In this document: positions 10,518 through 23,044 of the stretch, piece by piece
Layout of the letters: every line of letters starts with the position of its first letter
How positions within the stretch are numbered: the stretch's first letter is position 1
Source: Membranipora membranacea
Taxonomy: Eukaryota > Bryozoa > Gymnolaemata > Cheilostomatida > Membraniporidae
DNA: 64,000 bases
Assembly: GCA_914767715.1 (NCBI GenBank)
Contig: OU612069.1
Span: forward strand, 1,364,001 to 1,428,000
Reading direction: 5' to 3'
The notes under the pieces: model-generated
Seen by the model: only the letters and a program-made list of their open reading frames with translations
Databases searched by the model: none
What the model was told of the DNA's origin: nothing
Made by a program: the position numbers and the translations under genes

Positions 10518-12500
10518 CTTTGAGCAACATAGACTAGCTATTTGAGAAAAAGAAATAACATAAATAGGGATCAATTATGGAAAGTACTAAGCCTTATTTT
10601 TTAGCCTGCAAGCCAGTAGGTTGCACTGGATTGCTACTAACAAAATCTGCATGAGGGTTAAGTCCTGCACATCATGACAGTACAATGTATTTGCACACTT
10701 TACTAGCTGCCAAGGACACTGATATGCTTTGCAGACCTCTTTTCAATGCAAGCAAGTCCGGCTGCTGTGAAAAGTTGCTATAAATACAATCAGAAAATTC
10801 TTTGTCATCTCTTATCATCAAAGTAGTTATAACAATGGAAAACCCCATATCTGCATGTCATTGGGGTTGTGTCAGGAGTTGTCCCTTATTATAGGGAGCG
10901 CTGAACAGATGAGACTATAAGTTTGCGCTTTTTTATATAAGCTATAATTGGAGCAGATCATACTTTTTTGTCTTAAGATTGAAACAACATGAGCTGAATT
11001 AAATAGGCGGATTATGCTGACCCGCTTTATGGGACAAAAGTTGACTGCGAATATAATTTGATATTCATTATATTATATAATATGTTAAACATATCAATAA
11101 AACAAAGAGAAATAATAATATTCCAGCTTTTATTTTCATATATTATATGAATCGGGCCTAAAAAATTTTTGACGCAGAAAAATTTTTCAGAATTATATAT
11201 ATGTTTAATGTTATCGTGATACAAAATACAATAGCTTAATATATATGGAATTTTTTGCATAAATAATTTAGCTGCATATTTCAAGTCACCTCCCTTCCCA
11301 ACACTGAATTTTGCTGTGATTGAACAGATTTTTATATTTTAATGTATTATTATTTATTTTTAATTGTATTGAAAATTAAGATTTTCCGACCCTTATTTAT
11401 TTCAGCATATAGATCAAATTTTTGGATTACCGAATAATTAGATTAGATGTGGTTAGCTTCCTTTATGGCTTATATCAAACTTTGCAAAAGTATGGTCTCA
11501 TCTGCAAATAATCAAGGGAGATTACTCCGAAAATGAGGTCTTGCTCTTATTCCTGCTCCTAAGCTAAGGCTCTAAATAAACCCACCTCATTGTCGATACT
11601 TTATTGATTGAAGCGATTGTGTCTCAAATCTATGTCTAAGGTTTCCCAAGCGTCAGAAATGTTTTCTTGCAAGTGCGAATTCTCATAAAAATTATAAAAA
11701 GCAATATTATATTTTCCAGACTTTTCATCTAGCTTGGACTCTATGGTAGACACTTCTAAGCAGCTTCATATCATCAAATCACCTCCACATGATGACAACC
11801 AATCACTTAGGACAACAGGGTAAGCATATCAGCTTTGTCTTTAAAAAATGCCAATTTCAATATCATTGAATAGGTCTTTAAAAACCTCAAAGGGAATATT
11901 GAGACATATATAATAGGCATAAATGGTTAATTTCCATCCAAAATGTCAGAATGTGGAAGCTGCCATTTTTGTTATGGTGTGGAGGAAGTGTGCTTTGTAC
12001 ATGCGCAGTAGCCTGGTGTCAAATAAATCCCAGGCTATTGCGCCTGCTTAAAGCACTACTTCAGATCAGATCACATCAATACTACAGCCCTATTTGACCA
12101 ATGAACTACAACTCAAGAATCATAATTTTGATCAAGGATGGAAAAGCCACGGCTTCATTTTGGGTGGTTGGTCAACGGGAGTTCTAGGATTTGAAGCAGG
12201 CTTTTGGAGGATGCATGATAGAATGGCTCATATATAACATAATGGGAAAATAAATAGAGGTGTTGTACCATCGCTTTATGAAAATGGCACATGAAGGAAT
12301 CACTGGAATCACAGGACAACTACACGCAACTACTGTCTCAACTGCCAATCTTCAGACCAATATCTTATAGCTGATCTATGTATATTAGATTCTGTTGAGA
12401 GTGAGTGATCACAAAGTGACAGCGTGATAGCAGAATGTTGAGACTAGCTCCAAGTCACTTGCCTATTAAAACCTAGAACAAGTTTAATCCAATTGCCTGG

Positions 12501-12614
12501 ATTCCTGTTGCTCCATACAACTGGTCACGCCGCAGCGGCGGCGGGACCAGTTGAATGGAGCAACATTCCTGTTGCTCCGTTCAACTGGTCATACTGCAGC
12601 GGCGGCGGGACCAG
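12501..12614. repeat. duplicated GC-rich hairpin motif
   Basis: Two direct copies of about 50 bp (12501-12550 and 12565-12614), each starting ATTCCTGTTGCTCC and ending in a CAGCGGCGGCGGGACCAG core. In the first copy the flanks form an inverted repeat (GTTGCTCCATACAACTGGTC against GACCAGTTGAATGGAGCAAC, 12507-12564). A short GACCAGT tandem repeat follows. Confidence 0.7.
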
Positions 12615-12629
12615 TGACCAGTGACCAGT

Positions 12630-12775
12630 GCAGACTTGCCAACCTAATTTTTCCAAAATGAGTACAAAAATTTGCAAAATGCTTAAAAATGAGTACAAAA
12701 CTCCAGGGTGCCTCAAATGACCAGAAAACGCCCCAAAAAACTTTTCGCGCTACGCGCGAAAATGCTATTATCACA
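12630..12775 (-). repeat. dispersed repeat shared with the 17.3-kb hAT-like element
   Basis: About 145 bp matching, in reverse complement, 17285-17440. Shared landmarks are CAGACTTGCCAACCTAA, a duplicated AAAATGAGTACAAAA stretch, CTCCAGGG and a palindromic CGCGCTACGCGCG. This is a fragment of the same repeat family without visible ends. Confidence 0.7.
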
Positions 12776-14100
12776 GTAAGTAGTCCTTAGTAGCGTAGGA
12801 GTGCAGATCACTCAACATTAGTCTTTTTCCCTTTGCGTTGTAAGGTGCAATCTGCTAATAATAAATGAGTAATCGTTTGTAACCTAGCCTGTCTGGACAA
12901 GACAGGCTATTTGAAACCCTGTTTGCCCATCCTCCCTGGTTTGCCCTTGAAACACTGGGTCAGGAGATCTGAGTTATCTCACCCCAACAAGGAGGTAGAC
13001 AACTTTGTTACTCTGATTAAAGAAAAGTTGAAGTTGGCAGAACCACCATATTCTACAATGGATTACTAGTTATGTTGTGTCTCATTGAAGAAAAGTTGCA
13101 ATTTGGCTCATGCAAAACTTGGACAGGTAAAAAGTCAACTGTAAATCAACATCATGGTTTTCTGCAGCCAATACCAGATTTTTAGTCTATTATTATTTAA
13201 CCATGACAACCAAGTAGACACTAAAGATAAAAGACGCGTTTTTGATTGCCTAATTAGATGAACAGGCGTTTGGAAAACCATAAATGAGTACAACTAGCGT
13301 TTTGCGTTTAAAACTCAATTAGTGTCAAATAAGCGTTTACAAGCGCTTTATGCGTACAGGTTGGCAAGTATGCCAGTGGATCAGGAGCGACTTGGAACCA
13401 AATGGACCAAACTTGGTCTAATCAAAACCTCATTAACTTGTTATACCTCACTTAGAGGACACGTAACTCTGCTTCAAAGGTTGCCTTTGGTTTTAAAGCA
13501 CTGAACGCTGCACACCCTTTTTGAAATTGATATGGCTAGCTGATAGCCACTTCTCCAGGTATAGCCACTTTGACACTTTTTTCTTATTCCGCTTGTGTTA
13601 AACAGTACCCAAATAAAGAGAGGAAAATCCGAAAGACAACCCAAGATTCATGCTCAGAAATACTGTCTATATGTTTATAAGATTCACTCACTTTACTTCT
13701 CAACTTAGAAATCTGCCTCTTGAGGTAAATCTTACATCATCAAGCTTGTCTATCCATCCTCTGGTCTGGGCTCTTATGTTTTGTACAGATAAGCAGCCTT
13801 TCGCTCTAGTCTCTGATCCTAGAATGTTATTATATGTGAGAACCAGTCACTACAGGGCCAATGAACCCATAGTTGTTAGCAACCTTTGTTAGCAATGTCA
13901 ATAGTAACCATGGACTGTTAATGTGAATAAATAATAATCAATACAAAAAAGAGTTACCGGTTGTTAAATTTATAATAAAACCTCATGCCGGAAGTAATCA
14001 AAACAACGCTATCAATCTACCTCAGCATCAGTTAACTAATATGAGGTGCAGTTCCCTGCTATCAAAGCATGAGCAAAACTATCTCACTTTTATTACTGCC

Positions 14101-15381
14101 AGGGGGATCTCTAGCTTTTAATTGTGACCCTGCCAACTTTTACTATCCTGTGCAGCACAGCTGCACTCCGAGGGCGCTTGCGCCCGAGCAAACCCAGCTG
14201 CCCCATCCATGTACCTGGTCGAGTCAATGGTTTAACGACAGTGGAGAATAGTGCTGAGGTCAAGGAATGGGGTGCCTTTTTTTAACTCATACAGGCTTAT
14301 AGATGAGGCACACTCAAGAATGGAATTCGTGGATCGGAGGAGGTGTTGGGCGTATTGAAGAATAGAGAAGGGAAGATGTAGTGTAGTGTATTTTTGATGT
14401 ATGATGTAAAATCAATAATCTACATCATTCCATTTCATTCCAGTGTTGTGATCTACTTTAAATGATGTAGATTATTGATTTTACATCATACATCATTTAA
14501 AAAACACCTAGTTAAATTGATTTTGAAATAGTAAGACTAATTTTCTATGATTGCGCAAACTTTGCTCAATAAGGAACAAGATTTGTACCCAATGCAGGCA
14601 CCTAAACTAGTGACACAACACAACTTCGACTCAAACACTAGATTACATACCATGCATGCAAACAGCTCACTAATATGTCTGCGATAAACTAATATGTCCT
14701 TTGACAGAGTTTTTTTTATCTCATATACCTAAATTTAAAATAGACATCAATTGGCACAAGATATTCAATAATGATAAAAGACCAGTAAGTGACTCGAACG
14801 AACCGGAATTGACATTCATCTTGAAATAGTTGTGCTCAGAATATGATCTATTCCTGTATCAGGTTGCTATGATTGTTAATGTTCAATATGCATGAATAAA
14901 ATACATCCACCCATGAGATTTCAATAATTGTGATCGTGATAGTTGTTTTGTGTGAGTTCTCTCAAGCCAAACCCTCACTGCCTTTCTTTGTTAGAGTTGG
15001 ATCTGAAATGTGAATAAGGTCTAGTGTTTTAACCTCACACCTCACATTATCTGAAACTGAGTAGACAGAAAGATTGCAAATGGTATTTACGATGATACAT
15101 ACACGATTCAATTTGAAGCACACTACAAATCAAAAATACACTACACTACATCTTCCCTTCTCTATTCTTCAATACTCCCAACACCTCCTCCGATCCCCGA
15201 ACTCCATTCTTGAGTGTGCCTCATCTATAAGCCTGTATGAGTTAAAAAAAGGCACCCCATTCCTTGACCTCAGCACTATTCTCCACTGTTGTTAAACCAT
15301 TGACTTGACCAGGTACATGGGGCAGCTGCACAGGATAGTAAAAGTTGGCAGGGTCACAATTAAAAGCTAGAAATCCCCCCT
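14101..15381. repeat. large inverted repeat (foldback-like element)
   Basis: The left arm (about 14101-14397) is the reverse complement of the right arm (about 15129-15381), with a spacer of about 730 bp. Shared landmarks include GTGACCCTGCCAACTTTTAC, CAAGGAATGGGGTGCC and GAGGCACACTCAAGAATGG. The left arm has about 40 extra bp (near 14158-14200) including GGGCGCTTGCGCCC. No transposase frame was seen. Confidence 0.75.
14396..14494. repeat. 34-bp-arm perfect hairpin
   Basis: 14396-14429 and 14461-14494 are exact reverse complements (core ATGATGTAAAATCAATAATC) separated by a 31-nt loop. It lies directly inside the left arm of the 14.1-15.4 kb inverted repeat. Confidence 0.8.
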
Positions 15382-15627
15382 GACCCTATATACTTGTCAT
15401 GCATGAGCATTCCTGATTTTTTCCCAGAGGAGCTTTGAAATATTAATTTTTTGAAATAGTGCGTAACTACAGCAGTGCTAGGTTCCTTACTGCAAAAATA
15501 ATTGCTCTGTTGGTTCTATTCCAAGGAACATTTTGAGCTTTATTGTTGCTAGTTTGCTTTCAAATATAATTATTAAAATCCTATCCAATATGTTATCACA
15601 TCTATAAGATCATGTCGCCACACTAAC

Positions 15628-16638
15628 TTGGAGGTTAAGCTGTTCAGCTTGTTGTTGTATAAGACTGAGTCCTCCTGAGAGCAGCTTAGAAGAGCGGTCA
15701 TGGCTCATCCTGGCCTAGATTAATCTGTGAGATCAGCTCCTCACCAACCTGCAATATAAGTCAGTAAATAATTAATCCATCTATCAGCAAACAAGACTCA
15801 CATTACAATCTCTTAGCAGTCACAGAACTGTATACCAGACACTGTGACGCTGTGTATCAGACACTGTGACACTGTGTATCAGGCACTGTGAAGCTGTGTA
15901 TCAGACACTGTGACACTGTGTATCAGACACTTTGACGGTGTGTATCAGACACTGTGTATCAGACAATGTGACGCTGTGTATCAGTGCCAAAGTTCTTTGT
16001 TGGCAAGAATCTGAGATGCTTGCAACATGGCTGAGACGAAATTTTATGACATTAACTGCGATCTGATTCTGACAGCTAAATTTTAACCTTTGTATAAAAG
16101 ACTCATCACTGACCTTTCAACCCTCAGTTCAGTTATCTTCTCATCCGCATTATTCATAACTCTCTTGTGATTGGCTCTCTTACCCTCAAATGCTTGATCT
16201 GATACACTGCGTGATGAAGCCTTAAATAGAAAATCTGGCATCTTAGAACATTTTAATTTATGGGTGTTATGATAGTGGAATCTGTATAAGTCAATACAAC
16301 TAAGATATAACTTCTGTGTCATACAGCATTGTCTGTGTTTTACTTCAAGATTCAAAACCTCATGCATTCTCTTTAATTATGTTTTTTTCCGTGATTCATT
16401 GATGGGATTAGGAAGGGTGTTTTATATTTATGGGGATTTAGGTCTGCACATGAATTAGGTGGATTATTAACCTTCTGAGAGAGTACATCTTCGACGGTCT
16501 GACCTCAGCGATATAATCCTGTACTTGATCTGATAGTTGTGTTCGCTCATCTATTAACTCTTTGATATCATAACTAAGTCTCTGTGTCTCAGCAGTCATG
16601 TTGGTCAGATCATCCTCTAGTAATCTGTTCTCTCTGTA
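15628..16638 (-). pseudogene. decayed fragment of a CEP135/TSGA10-like coiled-coil gene
   Basis: Three exon-like blocks with GT-AG borders. 16472-16638 gives YRENRLLEDDLTNMTAETQR and then QVQDYIAEVR; a -1 shift is then needed to continue as TVEDVLSQK up to donor GTTAAT. 16114-16220 gives SVSDQAFEGKRANHKRVM and ITELRVER. 15628-15748 gives VGEELISQI and, only after another shift, SHDRSSKLLSGGLSLIQQQA. Heptad-like, Glu/Lys/Gln-rich sequence indicates coiled coil. The style (RENRLLxDDLTxMTxE…VQDYIxEV) is what I remember of centrosomal CEP135/TSGA10 proteins; that name rests on recollection and needs a search. Two frameshifts argue for a pseudogene. It is not simply continuous with the gene at 61-63.7 kb, which ends in its own stop. 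Confidence 0.5.
15830..15984. repeat. 22-bp tandem repeat
   Basis: About seven copies of a 22-bp unit (GTGTATCAGACACTGTGACA and variants), one copy shortened. It lies beside the coiled-coil pseudogene. Confidence 0.8.
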
Positions 16639-17136
16639 CTGAGATAAAACATGTGTATGATCAGTCAGGTGGTAGACACATAACACAATTAGCACTGATA
16701 GTTGTGAAGGGAGGGAGAGGGAATAATAATGTCAAATAATGATTTCTCCCAGTATGAAGAGCCAGAATTATGTTCGGACAAATTTGCAAATACCCGGGTT
16801 TATAGAAAAATCAGGGTATCAAGTGATGACAACATATTAGCTGCTAAGGAAACTATAGGTATACACACATGGTCTGTCTGCATAGAACTTAGGATTGAGA
16901 TAATTTGTTTACAAGAGTTGTGTGTCCTGTGTGTATCGTTTGTGCAAAATCTTGGGTCTCCCAAGTGGGTTGGGCCACTGGAAAAAAATCAACAAATGAC
17001 GTCATAGTGAGTTAATCTGGGAAAAGACAAGAGATGAATCTGCAAGCAATAATGACAACAAATTTATGGCCGATCCAGATAGTGTCTTGCTAATTGCCCT
17101 ATCAATCACAATTTGTCAAACATCGATCATCTAAAC

Positions 17137-17652
17137 CAGGGGTGCCCAACCTTTTCTCTCACATGAGCCATTTCAAAAATCAATTAAACCAAATGAGCTG
17201 ACCACGTCGCGTGTAGACAACATGGAAACAGTCAGTGATATATATGTATCATATTCATCCATGTATAAGTGTTGGCAAAAATTCCAAAGCAAAGTCATTG
17301 TGTGAGATTATGCGCATAGCGCGAAAAACTTTTTGAGGCAATTTCTGGTCATATAAGGCGCCCTGGAGTTTTGTAAGCATTTTAAGCATTTTGCAAATTT
17401 TTGTAAGCATTTTGGAAAATTTAGGTTGCCAAGTCTGCAAGAAGACAACTCTACACACATAATACAATGCAGGCACCCAGTTCAATGAAATTGTATACAC
17501 TATACATACATTTAATGTACATTGTACATGCTTGAATTGAACGCATGAAATTCGCGCCAAAAAGCGCGTGAAATTTGCAAATATTAAAATGAGCCACCCA
17601 AAAAGCCAAAATGAGCCGAGGTGGCTCATGAGCCATAGGTTGGGCACCCCTG
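17137..17652. mobile_element. non-autonomous hAT-like DNA transposon with 8-bp TSD
   Basis: A 516-bp element with terminal inverted repeats CAGGGGTGCCCAACC and GGTTGGGCACCCCTG, flanked by the perfect 8-bp duplication ATCTAAAC (17129-17136 and 17653-17660). A CAGGGGTG-type end with an 8-bp duplication is typical of hAT elements. The subterminal regions contain inverted motifs (ATGAGCCA and TGGCTCAT). The minus ORF inside is short and unlike a transposase. Confidence 0.85.
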
Positions 17653-17965
17653 ATCTAAACCAACAAATTATGCAATGTCAGACACTAATGATAGTGTTAA
17701 TATTATCTAGGGGCCACTGGTGAATTACATAATCTAACTAAACTGAATAATACCGGAGAGAGGGCATATGGGTCTTATAATAGTGGGTATAACTGTAGAA
17801 CGGTATTATCAGTCATTATTTCAGATAAAATGTATGATTTGTTTCACAGGCATTTCACATAACTATGACAATAGTACTCGGTGACGCCAACTTGTTTAGA
17901 TATAGTGTAATTTGATGTAAAAATGGGAGTCACCCACTCCTTGACATTAATAGGACAACTCTAAA

Positions 17966-18973
17966 TTTGGGTTAGCGTGTTTGAGCAACTCTATCTGCCG
18001 ATTGATTCTGGTTAGCTGAGGTGGGAATTTATACAAAATTTAGAGAGTGCGTATTTTCAAGCTAGCTTCAATTTCTTATCTGCACAAATTGCAAAAATGT
18101 CAATACTTCACTTCTCCAATGTGTTTATAAAAAGTAATAAAATTTGCCAAAAAGGAATCCCAAGGAGTCTCAACCAAATGTTATTTTATCTTATCTACAC
18201 CAGATTTTTGTTGAGCATAAAGAGAATCTTTGAGATGACAATGAAACCCAAGGACACCAAGTACACTCACACTCAAAGACATCATGAAATAAGTATCTCT
18301 CTGTGTTACCCAAATGGTACTGATCACACGTCATAAACGAATGAACATGTCCATACAATAAGCGATAACATAAGCTCGTTGGACCAAACATTTGAACCTG
18401 TCCAGTGACAAACATTGAATGAATGCAAATAGACTGTGGTATGATATTGAATTTTCTATAAGGAATAGAAAGATGATAATCACATTGATGATTCGATCTA
18501 CACTACCTTGTCAGCACTGTGTCTGTATATCATGGATTGTCACAAACTCCTCCCAATCTATGTATAGCTGATATATAATATGTGGCAGCTTAAACTCAGT
18601 GTTGTGGGCGTTGTAATCCCACATGAGTGTGTCTTACTGCCGCTCTGCACCATTGCTGTCTGTGCTGTGGGAGACCTCGGGATGATGAATGAGCGCTGCA
18701 TTTGCTGCGTGCCCTGTACCAAAAAACCATTCAGAATGAGTTTTTATACATGCGGCTACTGCCCTTGCCTTACAGAACTGGACATTTTTCCGTTATACCT
18801 ATTTGAATGCATTGGCAGTTAAGCTAAGCCCAAGTATGCTAAGATTTAGAAATAAGGTAGTAAGGTAAAAACAATCAACGGAGTTGAGAGTGATCTAAAT
18901 TTTATATAGACTCCCACCTCAGCTAGCCAGAATCAATCGCCAGATATAGTTGCTCAAACAAGCTAACCCAAAC
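17966..18973. repeat. inverted repeat with about 82-bp arms
   Basis: 17966-18047 and 18892-18973 are imperfect reverse complements (TTTGGGTTAGC…GATTGATTCTGG against CCAGAATCAATCG…GCTAACCCAAA). The spacer of about 840 bp has no supported gene. Possibly a foldback element; no target duplication was identified. Confidence 0.7.
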
Positions 18974-20786
18974 TTTTTAACTCACCTGCATTGTTATGGA
19001 ATTGATACGGTCTGTATGAGCTAAATAACAGAGAACTAATGGATTCTCAAAGTCAGGGTTTTATGCAATAACCCAGATTCAGAATCAGTTCACAGTGCTA
19101 TGTATATCAATGTTTGCAAGCCACGTTCTCATAGTTCAAGCTGGTGTTGTGTGCTGATGTTCAAGCTAGAGGTAGTTAAGCCCCTCCGGCCTAGCCGAGA
19201 ATTACTGAAATAAAATGAAGCAGTAAACAATATCAAGCAATTATGTAGATGTGACTGAGCTCTTTGCTAAGGTAGAAAGCCTTACTTGCTCTATCAGCAT
19301 ATTAAAGGCTACAAGATGTGAGGAAAAGTTTCTTATCTCAGATATAATAATGTAACTGCAAACCTTCCAAATATTTGTGGCAATTGATCAAAGTCACTTT
19401 GTCAATGAACCAAGTCACCTCTTCATCTACAGCTTATCACTTGCTTGGAAAGAAACTCCTGACAGGTGGTGTCTATTCCATCACCTCACTAGTCACTTGA
19501 GGTCATCTGATGGTATCGATCCCATTAATACAAATCAGCTTTCATTCTAAACTGACCTAAATCAAGCTCACCTAGGCTACTTAGCTACTTCGGTATAGTA
19601 GAGCTCATGTAACAACAGAATTCATTCTACAAACCAGCTCACTCTAACCTGGCCTGTCGTAACAAGGTTTGTAGTGGGTAGGGGGAACAAAGCTTGTTTA
19701 CTGTTGCCGCTGTTGAGCTGTCAGGAAGAGAGTTTTACTCTTGTTAGAAGAATGATTGAGTTGAATTGAGTTTTCTCCCCAATTTTAAGAGGAGACGACT
19801 CATATTTTCTACAGTCTATTTGAAAGAGTTTGACAGGCTTTGCCCCCCCCCCCCCATATAACCAAGCTTGTCAAGACAGGCTAACTCTAGCCTAACCCTT
19901 TCTGCTGCACATAAACATGAAAATCGATCCTTTCACATTTTAATGGTATCAATCATCATTACAAATTAAAGTACAGTAATCCGGTGGCATGTCAGGCCGT
20001 TGTATGCAATCATGCCCTCACAGCATGCTGACAGACATTACAAAACTAACAAAATTCTGCATATTGAAAGGTATATAACAATAAAATTAGTTCTATATCA
20101 ATGTAAGGTTTGGGTGTATCCTCATCCACCTAGTCGTTTCTTCGTAGTGTGAGATGGTTTGAGTCTATGCACTAGGCCTCAATATTAGATTTCCCTATTA
20201 CAACATCTCAAGACTGCCTGCCCATAACGTCCCAAGACCATTCTACGACCTCTCAAGACTGCCTCACAACGTTTCAAGACTGTCATACATCTCAAGGCCG
20301 CCCTACAACAGGACTCATGGGCCTTCACTCACTCGTCACTAGCGACTGGTCACATGGTGTCCTTTCGGAAATCAGAACTGATAAAAATAATTTTTTAACA
20401 TGTGATATATTCATTATTATTGTATGGTCTACACTAAGAAGACAAAGCAAGTGATAATAAATTGTTCATGATAGTAGCCTTTCACATCAGTTTGCTTGCA
20501 TTTAATACAGGCCTGCATTGATGGCTAGAAAAGTGAGCCGCGTCAGTGGGTTGACTACAGTCACAGTGCATGGCAAGCCTCTCATTAGAGAAAAAGTGCC
20601 AGTTCTGTATGGACAGTAGCCTTTTTCATGCAAAAATCATAGTATAGGGTCTGTTGGTGCAGCCCATGTTGCTTGCTAAGACATGTTTTGGGTACTTAGA
20701 GTCCACTCCAACACCCATTTCCTAGTACTAAAGGTGGCATGGGGGTTAGAGCAAGGAGTTCAAGACTCCTTTATTAGTCTTTAACT
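18974..20786. other. non-coding stretch
   Basis: No supported gene. It contains a C13 run (19843-19855) and a degenerate repeat of a CTCAAGACTGCC-type motif over about 20198-20305. Confidence 0.4.
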
Positions 20787-20882
20787 CACAGGTCTACTCC
20801 AAAACCTGGGATTTTGGCAATGTTTGACTCAAGGGGGGCAGTCAAACATTGCCAAAATCCCAGGTTTTGGAGTAGACCTGTG
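20787..20882. repeat. perfect 42-bp-arm hairpin
   Basis: 20787-20828 and 20841-20882 are exact reverse complements, with a 12-nt loop (TCAAGGGGGGCA). The arm contains CCAAAACCTGGGATT, which recurs singly near 25888, so the arm belongs to a dispersed repeat. The plus ORF starting at 20824 begins inside the loop and is not a gene. Confidence 0.9.
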
Positions 20883-21454
20883 CTGTAACTCCTTGGTTAG
20901 AGGGACTAACTCCTTGGTTTTGTTTTCCCTCAACAACAGCTACTCAAGCTATAACATTATCAATATTGTCTTTTTTGTCAGGTGTAATCTGATTGGTTGT
21001 CTTTGTGAGAGAAATCAGAGGGTATATATAGTTGCCTTCTCATGTTTTTAAAGAAGACAACACTATTGACAGAATAAATATCCTACTCAGGATTGTCATA
21101 TCTACACTTATCAAACACGACAATGTGATACTGATGTAAACATTCATAAATACATAGGTCCCAGTATCTTAATCAGGACTGCCATATCTCCACTTATCAA
21201 ACGCAACAATGTGATACGTGTTCTGACTTTGCGTCACCATTCATGTTTATTATGATGTGTTTAAAATAGTCTACTGTGGAACTAAAGCACAACTGTGAGA
21301 TAAATTACTAAACCTAAAATTAATATTGATCAAATTTAATTTGTCAAGTTTAGCATAATCAAAAATGAAACAGAACAGAGAGAATTTATTTATCCATTGC
21401 TTCAAGCATTGAGTAAAAATCACTAAATACTGAATGTAGCTTTTACAAACAAAC

Positions 21455-22193
21455 CTGCTATGCACCTTGGTATATCCTATGGAGATGATAACCTCTTTAT
21501 CTCTCCCTCTGAGCATACCAAGTTTTTAGGGGTATTCATAGACAACACACTAACTTTCAGCAATCATGTTGACTATATTATATCTAAATGCTCTCGACGA
21601 TTATACTTGATGAGACTGCTAAAACGCATGGGCATGGATAGTGATGGCCTCAGAACCTTCTATATAGCTAACATTAAGTCTATAATCTCCTACGCCTGCC
21701 CTGCATGGTATAATCTACTATCAGACACCGATAAAACACGACTCGAGAGGATCCAGCGCTCTGCTACTCGGATTGTGCTGCCATTCTCTGACAACTACGA
21801 GCAGAGGCTGGACCATCTAGCACTGCCACCCATCACAACATTCCTGCACACCACTTGCAGTGAACATTTCACTAGAATAGCTGACAACGATAATCACCCC
21901 TTGAACTCTCGTATTAAAATAAACACAAACAGAACGTCTGCTCGTAGAGCAAAAATAGATAAATATAGGCCATCCAAGTGTAGAACAACCAAAAGACAAA
22001 ATACCTTTTTTGAATTTTATATGCGATTTTTTAACTAATGCAGCTCAGACTCCTTTTATTTTTATTTTTCCATGTATGTGCTGTACATTCGATGCTATCA
22101 ACCTATCACAGGATGGATATTAGAATTTAGGCAATAAACAAACTTCAAACTTCAACTTCAAACTTCAAACTTCAAACTTCAAACTACAGATAA
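21455..22193 (+). mobile_element. 5'-truncated non-LTR retrotransposon (LINE), 3' end
   Basis: An open frame of 192 codons (21460-22038) encodes the C-terminal end of a reverse transcriptase: KFLGVFIDNTLTFSNHVDYI, then SYACPAWYNLLSDTDKTRLE and RIQRSATRIVLP. This matches the thumb and end of Jockey/CR1-type LINE ORF2. The stop is followed by a short 3' UTR and a tail of AAACTTC repeats (about 22140-22190), a CR1-like ending. The catalytic core (FADD) and endonuclease are absent, so it is dead on arrival. Confidence 0.85.
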
Positions 22194-22858
22194 TAATCAA
22201 ATGTGTTTAAATAATTACTACAGTTAATACTTGATGATATATTGTAATAACGAAACTTTAATTTGACTTCAATCGCTGCCGATAAAATTAACCTGACAGA
22301 AAAAATTGATCATATCATTCAGCTGGCCTCTCAGAAAACATACAAAACCATGATGTTGCTGGTGGTGGCCTGAGGCAGAGTTCATAATGTTATAGTTGGT
22401 TATGAAGCTTGTAGGGTTTTGTATTCTGAAAAGAGTGTCTCCTTTAGCGTTTCATCTATGGAACTTTTGCCCTCTCCTCTGATGGATGGCAAAGCATATG
22501 GGCACAGTCGAGGTCTCAAGTACTAAGTCCCCATCAGACCCTATGCTGAAAGGTGGAGTTAAGGTTCTCACAGCAAGTTGGCAAGAAGAATGCCTACACG
22601 AGCGAAGAAAAATGTGGATTTTCCTAAATTCATCCAGGATATCAGCTCTTGTGCAACTCTCTCTCATTTTTACATTCTTCCTGGCATTTTATCAGGTCAC
22701 GGGCTATCACATCAGAGTTATGCATTGCATAATTTTTCAGACAGTTTGATGACACACAAAAAGAGCAAGATTTTGTTTGAGTGCACATGTGTACGCGCTG
22801 CTATCATTTAAAAGGTCATTTTCCTCTTTTTCCTTCACCTCATTTTTAAGGCGTGTGA

Positions 22859-22897
22859 TATTATATTATATTATATTATATTATATTATATTATATT
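22859..22897. repeat. TTATA microsatellite
   Basis: About eight copies of the pentamer TTATA. Confidence 0.9.
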
Positions 22898-23044
22898 CAT
22901 ACGATGAATACTTATGATTGTAAATGGATCAGAGTGGTAAACCTTACTTAGGAGCTCAACTATCGTGTCAGTACCCAGTAGAATCAGCAGTCGATCAAGA
23001 TGGCCTAACCTGAGACTCTTTTCCCAAAATCTCAATCTCTCTGA

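Larger units (their letters stand above)
10518..15600. other. intergenic, AT-rich, no gene seen
   Basis: No exon chain or recognisable protein on either strand. It contains a GC-rich hairpin duplicate (12501-12614), a 145-bp repeat fragment shared with the 17-kb transposon and a large inverted repeat (14101-15381). The short ORFs look like chance. Confidence 0.5.

Noticed and set aside
14069-15295. Plus ORFs at 14069-14251 and 15074-15295
   Set aside because: They fall in the arms of one inverted repeat; homology is at DNA level with no coding signal.
16729-17007. 92-codon plus ORF as a gene
   Set aside because: Its start reads like protein, but there is no partner exon, it overlaps the intron of the coiled-coil pseudogene and nothing in it is recognisable.
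17255-17647. 130-codon minus ORF
   Set aside because: It lies entirely inside the hAT-like element and shows no transposase motif, just the open strand of a non-autonomous transposon.
21460-22038. Intact reverse transcriptase gene
   Set aside because: Only the C-terminal end is present; no catalytic core or endonuclease.
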